Counted from the first letter of the stretch, positions 1-7,368 are shown. The stretch: DNA of 12,623 nt from Fibrobacter sp. UBA1765 (GCA_002314675.1 DCGZ01000158.1:7670-20292), one strand, 5' to 3'. The notes: generated by a model not told the origin, from the letters alone. Made by a program: numbers and translations.

Positions 1-20
1 TTCAAGTCCGCCCGACCGCA
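1..20 (+). tRNA. 3' end of a tRNA, probably tRNA-Leu (truncated by window edge)
   Basis: The first seven bases TTCAAGT match a T-loop. They are followed by a five-base T-stem 3' half (CCGCC, 8-12), a seven-base acceptor 3' strand (CGACCGC, 13-19) and a discriminator A at 20. TTCAAGTC in the T-arm and an A discriminator are usual for bacterial tRNA-Leu, and the predicted 5' acceptor half would be GCGGTCG. CCA is not encoded, because CTG follows. A strong terminator lies immediately downstream, as expected for a tRNA transcription unit. The anticodon is outside the window, so the isotype is inferred and the tRNA call itself rests on 20 bases. Confidence 0.6.
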
Positions 21-23
21 CTG

Positions 24-57
24 AAGAAGGTTCCGAGAAATCGGAACCTTCTTTTTT
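24..57 (+). terminator. Rho-independent terminator after the tRNA
   Basis: A perfect 11-bp stem (26-36 with 41-51) encloses a GAAA tetraloop and is followed by six T (52-57). Bases 24-25 can also pair with 52-53. This is a textbook intrinsic terminator. It closes the upstream tRNA unit, so the next gene needs its own promoter. Confidence 0.93.
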
Positions 58-58
58 G

Positions 59-88
59 TTGCCTTTTGCAAGTAATAGAATATATAAT
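59..88 (+). promoter_or_regulatory. Candidate sigma-70-type promoter for the four- or five-gene operon
   Basis: TATAAT at 83-88 is a perfect -10 hexamer. TTGCCT at 59-64 is a plausible -35 with an 18-bp spacer. Transcription would begin near 95, leaving a leader of about 15 nt before the ATG at 110. The site lies directly behind the tRNA terminator, where a new promoter is needed. The -35 is weak and the call is sequence-only. Confidence 0.5.
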
Positions 89-109
89 CTATTAAAAAGC
101 AAAAAGCCT

Positions 110-1630
110 ATGATGCAATACAGATATACCCGTACCCTAGTAGACGACCTCACGGTCATCAGCCTTGTTGAAAAACCTGAATCAGGTGACGTACCATTCA
201 AAGAAATCGACGACGAAAACCTAATTCCCGTAAAACTTGACAAAGAGCTACTTTTTCAAATGATTCAAGGGAACTACCCGCAAGATACCTTCAAGGATAA
301 AAATTTCTTTTTTGCGTACAACCACTATGCGGGCTGGGATGTCAACGATGTAAACAACTTCAACTATATAGCCGATGCCATTCCTAAAATTTTAAGGGAC
401 GACGACGCTCCCATAGTAATGTCTAAACTCAAAGCATTCTTTAAAGGCGAAGAAATTGAGTTTTATGCAGAAGTGCAATTTGATCTTGATCAGGAAGCGC
501 ACGACATTTTCATGGATACGGCAGACCTTAAAGAAAAGTTCAAGGTCGCAGCCAAGCGATTTGTAGAGGAACACGTAAAGATTCCAAGCTCATTTTTAGG
601 AGTCAAAATCGAAAGTAGAATTAAAGAGAATAAAAGAAACCTTTCATTCCAAACAAACCGAAAAACCAGAAACGACTTTCCAAGGGACGCTATAGTCAAG
701 AAAGAAGACTGGGAAATAGACAAAAAGATTCAGCCAAATATCCAGTACAACTTTAGAGTGCTTATAAAAAGCAAGGAAAGTTTCACGGCAACGCCCCTCG
801 ACGCATACGAGCAGAAAGTTTCACTCATTTCCAATACTAAAAGGGCCTTGACACCTGTACAAATGCTTTTTGACGCTTTGTATTACGAGCATTCCTTGGT
901 GATATCAAAAACGTACCCCTTTTATATAACCAAAAGTACCATAGAATGGCGGCAAAAAGAGCTGGAAGAAAAAATACTAAACGCTCTCAGCGACTGCTTC
1001 GACGCAGACTCTGATTTTGAACTTTCCAGGTTTGTAGCGCTACTTGCATACAAGACTCTTGACCCGTTTTGGGAAGACGTTGTCCAAAAAATCAATGCAA
1101 ATGAAGCCAAATTTTACGAGCCGTTCCACACTATCAAAATTTCTCTGAAAAGTTCCGAGGACGATCTAAAAATTCAAACTCCAAGTGCATTTGTCTTTGA
1201 AAATATTTTTGTAGAACAAATGTCCGATTTGTGCGATTCTCTACACGAATGCTCAGCCTCGCCAAACATCATAGTTCCAGAAGGTGCCGATCTAGACGAA
1301 GTTGCTCCGGCACTTTTGAAAGTTGAAACGGTACTAAGGCAAGTCCTTGAAAAAATCCAGAAATGGCAGCAAGTTGATTTTGCACAAAACAACAAGGAAT
1401 TGAAACAAGAATTCCGTAAAAATTTTTCAAATGTTTTTTTGCAGGAACTTCTTATAAAAATTCAAACAGACCCTTTTTCTCACTTGAAATACTACAAAGA
1501 AAAAAGTTCCTTAATGCAAAGCAACACTTATATAGATAACAGATTCGGGCAAAATTCCTTTTTGGGGCACAGGGAAGCCTCGATTGTTTCATTGGTTCAA
1601 AAATACGCGAAATTGCTATTAAACATTTAA
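110..1630 (+). CDS. Unrecognised 506-residue protein, first gene of the MoxR/VWA operon
   Basis: I do not recognise a family. The protein appears cytosolic, with no signal peptide or membrane segment. It mixes charged helical stretches with beta-like segments, for example around FFKGEEIEFYAEVQF. The C-terminal third contains a likely helical hairpin (VLRQVLEKIQKWQQV) and ends with KIQTDPFS and YAKLLLNI. The start is the ATG at 110; a second ATG at 113 is possible and neither has a clear Shine-Dalgarno sequence. An upstream in-frame TTG at 56 lies inside the tRNA terminator and is rejected. The next gene starts 16 bp after the stop, and its product appears to be a diverged relative (shared tail, FKG/LKG segment, YNF segment). 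Composition is AT-rich: 601-660 has 18 G+C in 60 bases. By context it may be a partner or substrate adaptor of the downstream ATPase and VWA proteins; this is inference. Confidence 0.85.
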   Translation: MMQYRYTRTLVDDLTVISLVEKPESGDVPFKEIDDENLIPVKLDKELLFQMIQGNYPQDTFKDKNFFFAYNHYAGWDVNDVNNFNYIADAIPKILRDDDAPIVMSKLKAFFKGEEIEFYAEVQFDLDQEAHDIFMDTADLKEKFKVAAKRFVEEHVKIPSSFLGVKIESRIKENKRNLSFQTNRKTRNDFPRDAIVKKEDWEIDKKIQPNIQYNFRVLIKSKESFTATPLDAYEQKVSLISNTKRALTPVQMLFDALYYEHSLVISKTYPFYITKSTIEWRQKELEEKILNALSDCFDADSDFELSRFVALLAYKTLDPFWEDVVQKINANEAKFYEPFHTIKISLKSSEDDLKIQTPSAFVFENIFVEQMSDLCDSLHECSASPNIIVPEGADLDEVAPALLKVETVLRQVLEKIQKWQQVDFAQNNKELKQEFRKNFSNVFLQELLIKIQTDPFSHLKYYKEKSSLMQSNTYIDNRFGQNSFLGHREASIVSLVQKYAKLLLNI

Positions 1631-1646
1631 CGCGGGTATTACAACT

Positions 1647-2813
1647 ATGGCTCATGAACTTGATCTAGAAAGCGGGAAAATTTACAACTTAAAAAAACAC
1701 CTAATTATTGATAAGGGCTTTATTCGAAAGCATTATCAAGGAGGCATGCTTTTTTCAAGCTTCAAGAACTTTTGCGAAATTGCAGAAATGGCTCGCGATC
1801 TAAATTCATCAACCCACCTTGTAGGCTACGAGATATTCGTTTTCAACCCACCGTTACAATCAAAAGAAATTGTAAAACAAAAACTACTGCAGGGCGTTGC
1901 TTCTTCGGCTTTTATAGACCAGGATTTTCCGTCATTCAAAAAGTTCCTAAAAGGAAAATCGATTACTCAATCCGTCGAGCTTTCCGTTGTAACAGACAAT
2001 TCCCTTATCAAGTGCGATGAAACAAGCATAAGGCAGGCAGTGGACTATCTGTTCGACTTGTTCATGTTCCCACAAACATTCCTTGACACTTACATCAATG
2101 TCAACATACGCAAGGAGACTCTTGAAATCGACATTCCCCAAAACTTGACAAACGAACTATTGAAAGAAACATCATACAATTTTATTGCCAAGTTCAATGT
2201 TGAAATCGCCCTTGAACAGCCTTTTAAAATAAGCCCACCCAACACATACCGAAAGCCGCTAAAAATAAACTATGACGAAAATTATTTCCAGATTCTTGGC
2301 GACTTGATCCTTAACAAAAACAACCTTCAATTCGATACCCAAAAGGGAACTATCAGCAGTAAGGCAAAAAGCTTTGACGAAGCGAACAAGTTTTTTTTGG
2401 AACGCGCATTCAAGGGAGAAACATTTGGCGTAACGCGAGTCGGTCAACTGCTCCACGAATTTGGGAACGCGGAACAAAGTCAAAAAACAAAGATTTTCAA
2501 AAACTTCAAGACAGGCAAAAAGACTCGTTTTCAATGCGGTGGCAATACTGCCGTTGATCTAAAACTAGACCACTCCCTAAACGCAAGCGATTCCCACGAG
2601 CAAATTCAAAGGCTCATTAAATTTTTGACAAATTTAAAGGATGCACTTGAAACTGTTGACAAAATCCTTATCGATAAAGGCAAGGCACCGGCAAGAATCT
2701 TTATGGCACAAAAGGTAATGAACAAAATCCAAATGGATCCCATCAGCTTTTGCAACCATGCAGACCATAACATTGCCGATTATGCAAGGCTACTTTTAAA
2801 TAGCGAAAATTAA
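1647..2813 (+). CDS. Unrecognised 388-residue protein, second gene of the MoxR/VWA operon
   Basis: No family is recognised. The protein appears soluble, with no signal peptide. The N-terminal part contains a FPSFKKFLKGKSI segment followed by beta-like strands (SVELSVV, YINVNI). The middle has a YNF segment and a Pro-rich turn, and the last 80 residues look helical and end KIQMDPIS ... YARLLLNSEN. These landmarks occur in the same order in the preceding gene product (LKAFFKGEEI, YNF, KIQTDPFS, YAKLLLNI), so the two look like diverged paralogues of different length. The ATG at 1647 lies 16 bp after the previous stop with little Shine-Dalgarno character (GCGGG at 1632-1636). Like its neighbour it is AT-rich. 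Its place directly before the AAA+ ATPase suggests a shared complex, which is inference. Confidence 0.85.
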   Translation: MAHELDLESGKIYNLKKHLIIDKGFIRKHYQGGMLFSSFKNFCEIAEMARDLNSSTHLVGYEIFVFNPPLQSKEIVKQKLLQGVASSAFIDQDFPSFKKFLKGKSITQSVELSVVTDNSLIKCDETSIRQAVDYLFDLFMFPQTFLDTYINVNIRKETLEIDIPQNLTNELLKETSYNFIAKFNVEIALEQPFKISPPNTYRKPLKINYDENYFQILGDLILNKNNLQFDTQKGTISSKAKSFDEANKFFLERAFKGETFGVTRVGQLLHEFGNAEQSQKTKIFKNFKTGKKTRFQCGGNTAVDLKLDHSLNASDSHEQIQRLIKFLTNLKDALETVDKILIDKGKAPARIFMAQKVMNKIQMDPISFCNHADHNIADYARLLLNSEN

Positions 2814-2878
2814 AGTACTTGCCGCTTAGGATATTTTTTATACATAAATAAGCAGAATTTCAAAAAAGGTAAATAACA
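2814..2878 (+). promoter_or_regulatory. Intra-operon gap with strong ribosome binding site and possible weak internal promoter
   Basis: This 65-bp gap is the largest within the left gene series and has no terminator. A good Shine-Dalgarno sequence (AAAAGG ending at 2869) sits 9 nt before the ATG at 2879, far better than those of the two upstream genes. TTGCCG (2819-2824) and TACATA (2841-2846), spaced by 16, could form a weak promoter giving the ATPase/VWA pair extra transcription. Base composition changes sharply across this gap, from AT-rich to GC-richer genes. Confidence 0.4.
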
Positions 2879-4162
2879 ATGGATATTTCAGGAATTTCAA
2901 GATTTGCAAAAAACGGTCTCAAGCCCTCCCACACACTCGGCCTCATGGGCAACCACGGCATCGGCAAGACCTCCTACGTTCACAACACCCTTCGCGCCAT
3001 TGTTGCAGAAAAGCACAAGCTCCCAATTGAACGCGTGCATGTCATAAGCCGCTGCGTTTCGGTAATGGACCCGGCAGACCTTATCGGTAACTTCCAGGAA
3101 TTTGGAGGCCGCACCTACAACTGTCCTCCGTCATGGATCCCGGTAAACAAGGCCTACGACGATGAAATGGAAAAGCTCTACCGCGAAAACGGAATGACCT
3201 ACAGCCGACTTACAAAGTACGACGACATTTACATCCTGTTCCTTGATGAATGCAAGCGCGGCAACTCCGTAATCCAGGACGGTATCATGGAACTTTTGCT
3301 TGAGCACCGCATTTTCGGCGTAAACCTCAAGGAAGATACCTATGTAGTTTGTGCCGACAACGACAATGCCAAGATTTACAACGGTACACGCCGTGACCCG
3401 GCACAGGAAAGCCGCATCAAGAATTTCAACTTCGCTCCGACAAACAAGGAGTTCTTGGAAGATTACGCAAATAGAATTGCGGCAAAATCCATTCACCCGG
3501 TAATCCATTCCTACCTTTCCAAGTACCCGGAAAACATTGTTCTCCCGACAAAGACGCTTGAAGACCTTGCCATCAAGGGGCAAAAGGGCCCAAGCCCGCG
3601 CGACTGGACTTTGCTTGGCGAATGTCTGCAGGAATTTGCAAAGAACGGCGACAACCTTGTTGAAAGCAGGCAGGAAATGTACCTGGCCGAAGTTGCTTCG
3701 GCATACATCGGTTCTAGCTACGCCATGAGATTTGCACAGTTCTGTGCAAACGAATTCAAGACAAACATCAGCGCCAAGGATATTATTGAAGCCAAGGACA
3801 ATGATATATGGAACCGCCTAAAGCAACAATACGAATCAGCTCCAATTACAGCCGTGCAAATGACAAGTGAAGTTCTAGAAAACATTTGCAAGCGCAAAAA
3901 GCTTTCAGAAGAAATTCACAAGAACATTTTGAACTTCCTTTCTGTTTGCCCAAGAGAAGCCGTTACCGCATTCATAACCAAGTGGCAAGACAAGAACCTC
4001 TCTCAAAAGAACGAATGGCTCTGCACACCAAAACGCTACATGCTCGTGTACACCTCCATCACGAACAAGAACAGCCAGGCATTCAAGAACTGGTACGCCG
4101 CATTCATGAAGAACAACAACCTGACTGAAGCCGACATGGAACGCGACGACATCAGGGTTTAG
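2879..4162 (+). CDS. MoxR-like AAA+ ATPase (AAA_5 type), partner of the VWA metallopeptidase-like protein
   Basis: This is a 427-residue AAA+ ATPase. Visible motifs are Walker A GNHGIGKT (residues 24-31), a MoxR-like DPADLIGNF (64-72), Walker B ILFLDE (119-124), a sensor-1-like VVCADN segment near residue 160, and a following arginine-rich RRDP...SRI segment that could supply the arginine finger. Residues from about 230 are mostly helical and match no domain I know. Family knowledge: MoxR-type ATPases act as chaperone-like remodellers with VWA-domain partners, inserting metals or assembling and disassembling protein complexes. The next gene, 25 bp downstream, encodes exactly such a VWA protein, a recurring pair in bacteria. 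The start is set by the strong Shine-Dalgarno sequence. The substrate is unknown; the two upstream proteins are candidates. Confidence 0.92.
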   Translation: MDISGISRFAKNGLKPSHTLGLMGNHGIGKTSYVHNTLRAIVAEKHKLPIERVHVISRCVSVMDPADLIGNFQEFGGRTYNCPPSWIPVNKAYDDEMEKLYRENGMTYSRLTKYDDIYILFLDECKRGNSVIQDGIMELLLEHRIFGVNLKEDTYVVCADNDNAKIYNGTRRDPAQESRIKNFNFAPTNKEFLEDYANRIAAKSIHPVIHSYLSKYPENIVLPTKTLEDLAIKGQKGPSPRDWTLLGECLQEFAKNGDNLVESRQEMYLAEVASAYIGSSYAMRFAQFCANEFKTNISAKDIIEAKDNDIWNRLKQQYESAPITAVQMTSEVLENICKRKKLSEEIHKNILNFLSVCPREAVTAFITKWQDKNLSQKNEWLCTPKRYMLVYTSITNKNSQAFKNWYAAFMKNNNLTEADMERDDIRV

Positions 4163-4187
4163 TGGAAAGGTTCATAGTTTATAAGAT

Positions 4188-5462
4188 ATGGTTTCTATAG
4201 ATCAATTATTTGAAGAAGTCCGCAACTTGCTTTCGGTGAACTGCCCCATGGTATTTCACCTGCTTGTACGCATTTTTACGCAGGCTACAAAGCAAGTGGA
4301 CACGGCAGCAATGTCGGTTCACAACGGGAGAATCGAGCTGCTTTACAACGAGGAATTTTTGGCAAAGCTTACAAAGGCAGAACGTTCCTTTGTGCTTGTC
4401 CATGAAGTAATGCACCTGATGCTCCACCATTGCACGCTCCGCACATCGCACGACCGAGCAAGGCACTACATCGAAAATGTTGCCATGGACCTTGCCATCA
4501 ATACCTTGATCAGGGAAGATGACTACATAAAACTCCCTAGGGCAAAGGAAGATTCCGAATTCGCAAAAAAGGACGAAATAACAGCCCTTGTGCCAGAACA
4601 GTTCGGGTTCCCTCCAATGCTTTCGTACGAGCAGTACCTTGACTTGCTTGAACAAAAGTTCCCTCCTAAAAAGATTGCCTTTGTATTTAAGGACAAGGAC
4701 GGAAACATTATCGGTGGCGCAGATGGCGACCCCGAAGATGCAGACATAGTCGTTGAAATCGACCCCAACTGCGATCTCGGAAAAATCACTTACGGGAAAA
4801 TTTCTCCAAAGCATGGCGAGCAATATTCAGAAGACCCGTTTGTCGATGACTTTATCAGAAACGAAATTGAAAATATTACCCGAAACAAACTGTGGGGGAA
4901 CACTCCTGGCGATGTTGTAGAAAACATCTTAAAGGCCCAAATACAGCCCTTGGACTGGGGCGATATTTTGCACCTTGAACTTGGTCATTTTATTTCGTTT
5001 GACAAAATCCCTTCACGCAGGCGCTGGAACAAGCACTTTGGAAAGCCGTTCCTCGGCGTAACTACCAAGAGCGTGGAACCAGTCGGTGTTTATGTCGATA
5101 CTTCCGGTAGCGTAGGTAACGCGGACCTTAGCCGCTTCATTGTAGAAATTGAACGAATCGCCCATTACACGACCGTGCTCATGTGGAGTTTCGACACACA
5201 AATCTACGATCCGGAAGAAGCAATCGTATTTAGCAGACGCGATATTTCTAGCATAGAATTCAAGGGTCGTGGCGGAACATGTTTTAAGCCGATCTTTGAA
5301 CACGCAAAAAAGCATGAAATCCACAAGGTTGTGGTTCTTACCGACGGCTATGCAGATGAAATTCCGGCAAGCGACGTTGAAGGCATGGAAGTCATCTGGG
5401 CGATTACCCCCGGTGGAAACCTAGAAGGCAAGGCAGGCACTGTCATAGAAATGAAAAGATAA
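4188..5462 (+). CDS. VWA-like domain protein with N-terminal metallopeptidase-like domain (DUF2201 type)
   Basis: This is a 424-residue predicted cytosolic protein with two domains. The N-terminal domain carries HEVMH (72-76) followed by NVAMDLAIN (97-105), matching the HExxH plus NxAxD arrangement of DUF2201-type putative metallopeptidases; D101 may be the third metal ligand. The C-terminal domain is VWA-like with a complete MIDAS: D304-T-S306-G-S308, T364 in GRGGT, and D386 in TDG. It ends in the family-typical IWAITPGG ... GTVIEM pattern. A stop codon in frame at 4182 fixes the start at ATG 4188, although the nearest Shine-Dalgarno-like GGAAAGG (4164-4170) is unusually far away, so translational coupling to the ATPase gene is plausible. 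Both catalytic and MIDAS residues look intact. Real peptidase activity has not been established for this family as far as I know. Confidence 0.93.
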   Translation: MVSIDQLFEEVRNLLSVNCPMVFHLLVRIFTQATKQVDTAAMSVHNGRIELLYNEEFLAKLTKAERSFVLVHEVMHLMLHHCTLRTSHDRARHYIENVAMDLAINTLIREDDYIKLPRAKEDSEFAKKDEITALVPEQFGFPPMLSYEQYLDLLEQKFPPKKIAFVFKDKDGNIIGGADGDPEDADIVVEIDPNCDLGKITYGKISPKHGEQYSEDPFVDDFIRNEIENITRNKLWGNTPGDVVENILKAQIQPLDWGDILHLELGHFISFDKIPSRRRWNKHFGKPFLGVTTKSVEPVGVYVDTSGSVGNADLSRFIVEIERIAHYTTVLMWSFDTQIYDPEEAIVFSRRDISSIEFKGRGGTCFKPIFEHAKKHEIHKVVVLTDGYADEIPASDVEGMEVIWAITPGGNLEGKAGTVIEMKR

Positions 5463-5474
5463 AAGCTATCTTTT
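5454..5474 (+). repeat. Small inverted repeat across the stop codon of the VWA gene
   Basis: AAAAGATA (5454-5461) and TATCTTTT (5467-5474) form a perfect 8-bp inverted repeat around a 5-base loop. It covers the VWA stop codon (5460-5462) and the position where a Shine-Dalgarno for the prenyltransferase (ATG 5479) would sit. The stem is AT-rich and weak, so a translational-coupling role is only a suggestion. Confidence 0.4.
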
Positions 5475-5478
5475 AACT

Positions 5479-6336
5479 ATGCAAAAAATACTCGCGCTAT
5501 TTGAAATGTCTAGGCCGACAAACGCAATCATTGCGCTTGTCACGCTTGGCGCCGGGTATTTTTTAAGTGCCGAGCCTACCGAAGGGGGGCCTGGCTTTAC
5601 AAGCCTGCAACTTTTGGCAGACTGCATCGCCATGGCTCTTGCCATTGCATTTGCAAACATCCACAACGACATTCTTGATATCGAAAGCGATAGAATAAAC
5701 CGCCCAGATAGGCCTTTGCCAGCGGGGTTAATTACCATTCGTGCGGCAACTTTCGGGGCAATCGCGACTGTGGTAATGGCGCTTGCCATGGCACTGCTCC
5801 CTACGGTGCAACATGCAAGCCACTTGATTTTTTATACAGCCCTGTTTGCAGGACTATTCCTTTATAACAGGTTTTTAAAGCACGTTCCACTGCTAAAGAA
5901 CATGGTCGTTGCATTCATGTGCACGACACCGCTCCTTAGAATGTTCCTGTACAGTGACTTCCGTTTCGAGCCGCTCTACCCTGCTATCGGATTTGCATTT
6001 TTGTACACGCTCGCCCGCGAAATCGTAAAGGATCTCGAAGACGTTTCTGGCGACATGAAGGCGGGCATCTGTACGTTCCCGATTGCAGCCGGCGAAGCAA
6101 AGGCAAAGACGCTTGCGACAATGCTTGTAGCAATGACATGGCTTTTGTTACCTGCGCCAGCACTTTTCAACTGGTACCCGGCTACATTCCTGCTCGCACT
6201 GCTACCGCTTACGCCTATTACAGTCGCAATCATCGTATCCATTTTCAAGAAGAACTTTCACAAGGCTTCAAAGCTCATAAAAACCGCAATGTTCTGCGGG
6301 CTTGTCGCCTTGCTCATCGCAAAGGCGATAAACTAA
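5479..6336 (+). CDS. UbiA-family prenyltransferase, resembling geranylgeranylglycerol-phosphate geranylgeranyltransferase
   Basis: This is a 285-residue polytopic inner-membrane protein, the usual UbiA length. The first Asp-rich motif is N63-D64-x-x-D67-x-x-x-D71 followed by INRPDRPLPAG (73-83). The second is D185-x-x-D188-x-x-x-D192, after an REIVK segment. These motifs bind Mg2+-diphosphate of a prenyl donor. The NDxxDxxxDxINRPxRPLP form is closest to the archaeal-type DGGGP synthase and chlorophyll-synthase branch; members in the Bacteroidota/Fibrobacterota group are commonly named geranylgeranylglycerol-phosphate geranylgeranyltransferase. Acceptor substrate cannot be read from sequence, and a quinone or other prenylated product remains possible. 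It starts 16 bp after the VWA gene without an obvious Shine-Dalgarno sequence, so it may be cotranscribed, though a functional link is unproven. Confidence 0.9.
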   Translation: MQKILALFEMSRPTNAIIALVTLGAGYFLSAEPTEGGPGFTSLQLLADCIAMALAIAFANIHNDILDIESDRINRPDRPLPAGLITIRAATFGAIATVVMALAMALLPTVQHASHLIFYTALFAGLFLYNRFLKHVPLLKNMVVAFMCTTPLLRMFLYSDFRFEPLYPAIGFAFLYTLAREIVKDLEDVSGDMKAGICTFPIAAGEAKAKTLATMLVAMTWLLLPAPALFNWYPATFLLALLPLTPITVAIIVSIFKKNFHKASKLIKTAMFCGLVALLIAKAIN

Positions 6337-6364
6337 AAAAGCGGCTCTAAAACCGCCTTCATTT
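6335..6364. terminator. Short terminator between convergent genes
   Basis: GCGG (6341-6344) pairs with CCGC (6353-6356), and on the - strand a G-U pair extends the stem to 5 bp. Read on the - strand, the hairpin is followed directly by TTTTTT (6335-6340), so it serves the amidase gene well. Read on the + strand, a TTTTT run at 6362-6366 follows after a short gap, so it may also stop the prenyltransferase transcript. The stem is short. Confidence 0.6.
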
Positions 6365-7141
6365 TTAATCCAGGAGCCCCGCATCTTTCAAGGCGCTGAA
6401 TTCCTTGCGCCAACTGACGACATCTTCTGTGAATATTTCAGTTGTCACCACGCATTCTTCATCTTTAGCTTGAGCAAGTATTTCGCCCTTTGGCGAAATA
6501 ATCATGGAGCCACCCGCATATTCCGTATACGGGTCCTTGCCCACGCGATTTACGCCAAATACAAACGCCTGGTTTTCAACGGCTCTTGCCTGCAATAAAA
6601 TTTCCCAATGCTTTGCTCGCACCGCCGGCCAAGAGGCCCCAATGCTAAAAGCCTGGGCTCCAAGCGGAATCGCGTCACGGAACAATTCCGGGAAACGCAA
6701 ATCATAGCAGGTAAATGGAGTCACAAGCATATCCGAAACAGGGAACGTAATCACGTCTTCGCCCTCAACCAAATTCTTTTGCTCACTCGGGAACAACTGG
6801 ATTTTGTCGTAGCTCACGTTTTCAGCAACTTCGCCCGGGTAAAAGACGCCTGTATGGTTTTTTAGATATTTTTTTTCTTGCGCAATGCCGCCTCCCTGCA
6901 CAATGCAACCTGTTTTTGCTGCAAGCTCTGCAAGGAATTTTACGGTCTCGGAATTTTCATCGTCAAAGTCTTCAGCCATGCCTTCGCGAGGTGCGTGCAT
7001 AAAGCCGGTCGCAAACATTTCCGGCAAAATAATCAAGCCGTCTGGCAAAACGGCACATGAATCAAGAAGTTCCTTAACCTTGCTAAAGTTTTTTTGCTTA
7101 TCGCCCCAGGCGATATCCATTTGCACAAGATAAATGTTCAT
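6365..7141 (-). CDS. Carbon-nitrogen hydrolase (nitrilase superfamily), omega-amidase/YafV-like
   Basis: This is a 258-residue cytosolic hydrolase with the nitrilase Glu-Lys-Cys triad: E41 in ILPEMFATGF, K113 in YDKIQLFP, and C145 in TCYDLRFPELFR. A later GASWP ... ARAVENQ segment is also typical. The PEMFxTGF plus CYDLRFP combination is closest to YafV/Nit2-type omega-amidases, which hydrolyse 2-oxoglutaramate or 2-oxosuccinamate to the 2-oxoacid and ammonia; the exact substrate is inferred. I chose the ATG at 7139-7141, because the conserved family N-terminus (MNIYLVQMDIAWGD) starts there and GAAGAA lies upstream. An in-frame GTG at 7160-7162 would add seven residues (265 in total). The gene stands alone, converging on the prenyltransferase and diverging from the outer-membrane receptor. 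Confidence 0.93.
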   Translation of the reverse strand: MNIYLVQMDIAWGDKQKNFSKVKELLDSCAVLPDGLIILPEMFATGFMHAPREGMAEDFDDENSETVKFLAELAAKTGCIVQGGGIAQEKKYLKNHTGVFYPGEVAENVSYDKIQLFPSEQKNLVEGEDVITFPVSDMLVTPFTCYDLRFPELFRDAIPLGAQAFSIGASWPAVRAKHWEILLQARAVENQAFVFGVNRVGKDPYTEYAGGSMIISPKGEILAQAKDEECVVTTEIFTEDVVSWRKEFSALKDAGLLD

Positions 7142-7368
7142 AAGAAATGATTCTTCAAGCACAGCTTCAAAACCGAGAAACCATTCTCAAAAAAATCTGT
7201 TTCAACCTCTTTTTGATGTTTTTGATAATATAAATGTAAAAAGAAACTTTTCTGATATTTTTTCATGCACAAAAACAACGCACTCATTGGGCATTTATGA
7301 TACAAATTCGTAGGCTAAAGCATACACAATTTCTATTTTAGGTTCGTAAAATGGTTTAAAGAGGTCCC
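7142..7368. promoter_or_regulatory. Divergent intergenic region between amidase and outer-membrane receptor genes
   Basis: This AT-rich spacer of about 227 bp must contain promoters for both flanking genes. TTTTTGAT occurs twice in a row around 7211-7226 and is followed by TATAAA at 7229-7234, but I find no convincingly spaced -35/-10 pair on either strand. At the right end, AGAGG (7360-7364) is the Shine-Dalgarno for the receptor gene, only four bases before its ATG. No open frame or RNA gene is apparent. Confidence 0.5.

Noticed and set aside
56..109. In-frame TTG start extending the first gene by 18 residues
   Set aside because: The TTG lies in the T-tract of the tRNA terminator and upstream of the promoter candidate. 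The ATG at 110 is better placed.
4206..4823. 205-codon open frame on the - strand inside the VWA gene
   Set aside because: Cys/Val/His-rich composition without any motif, fully inside a gene with intact catalytic motifs. It is a reading-frame shadow.
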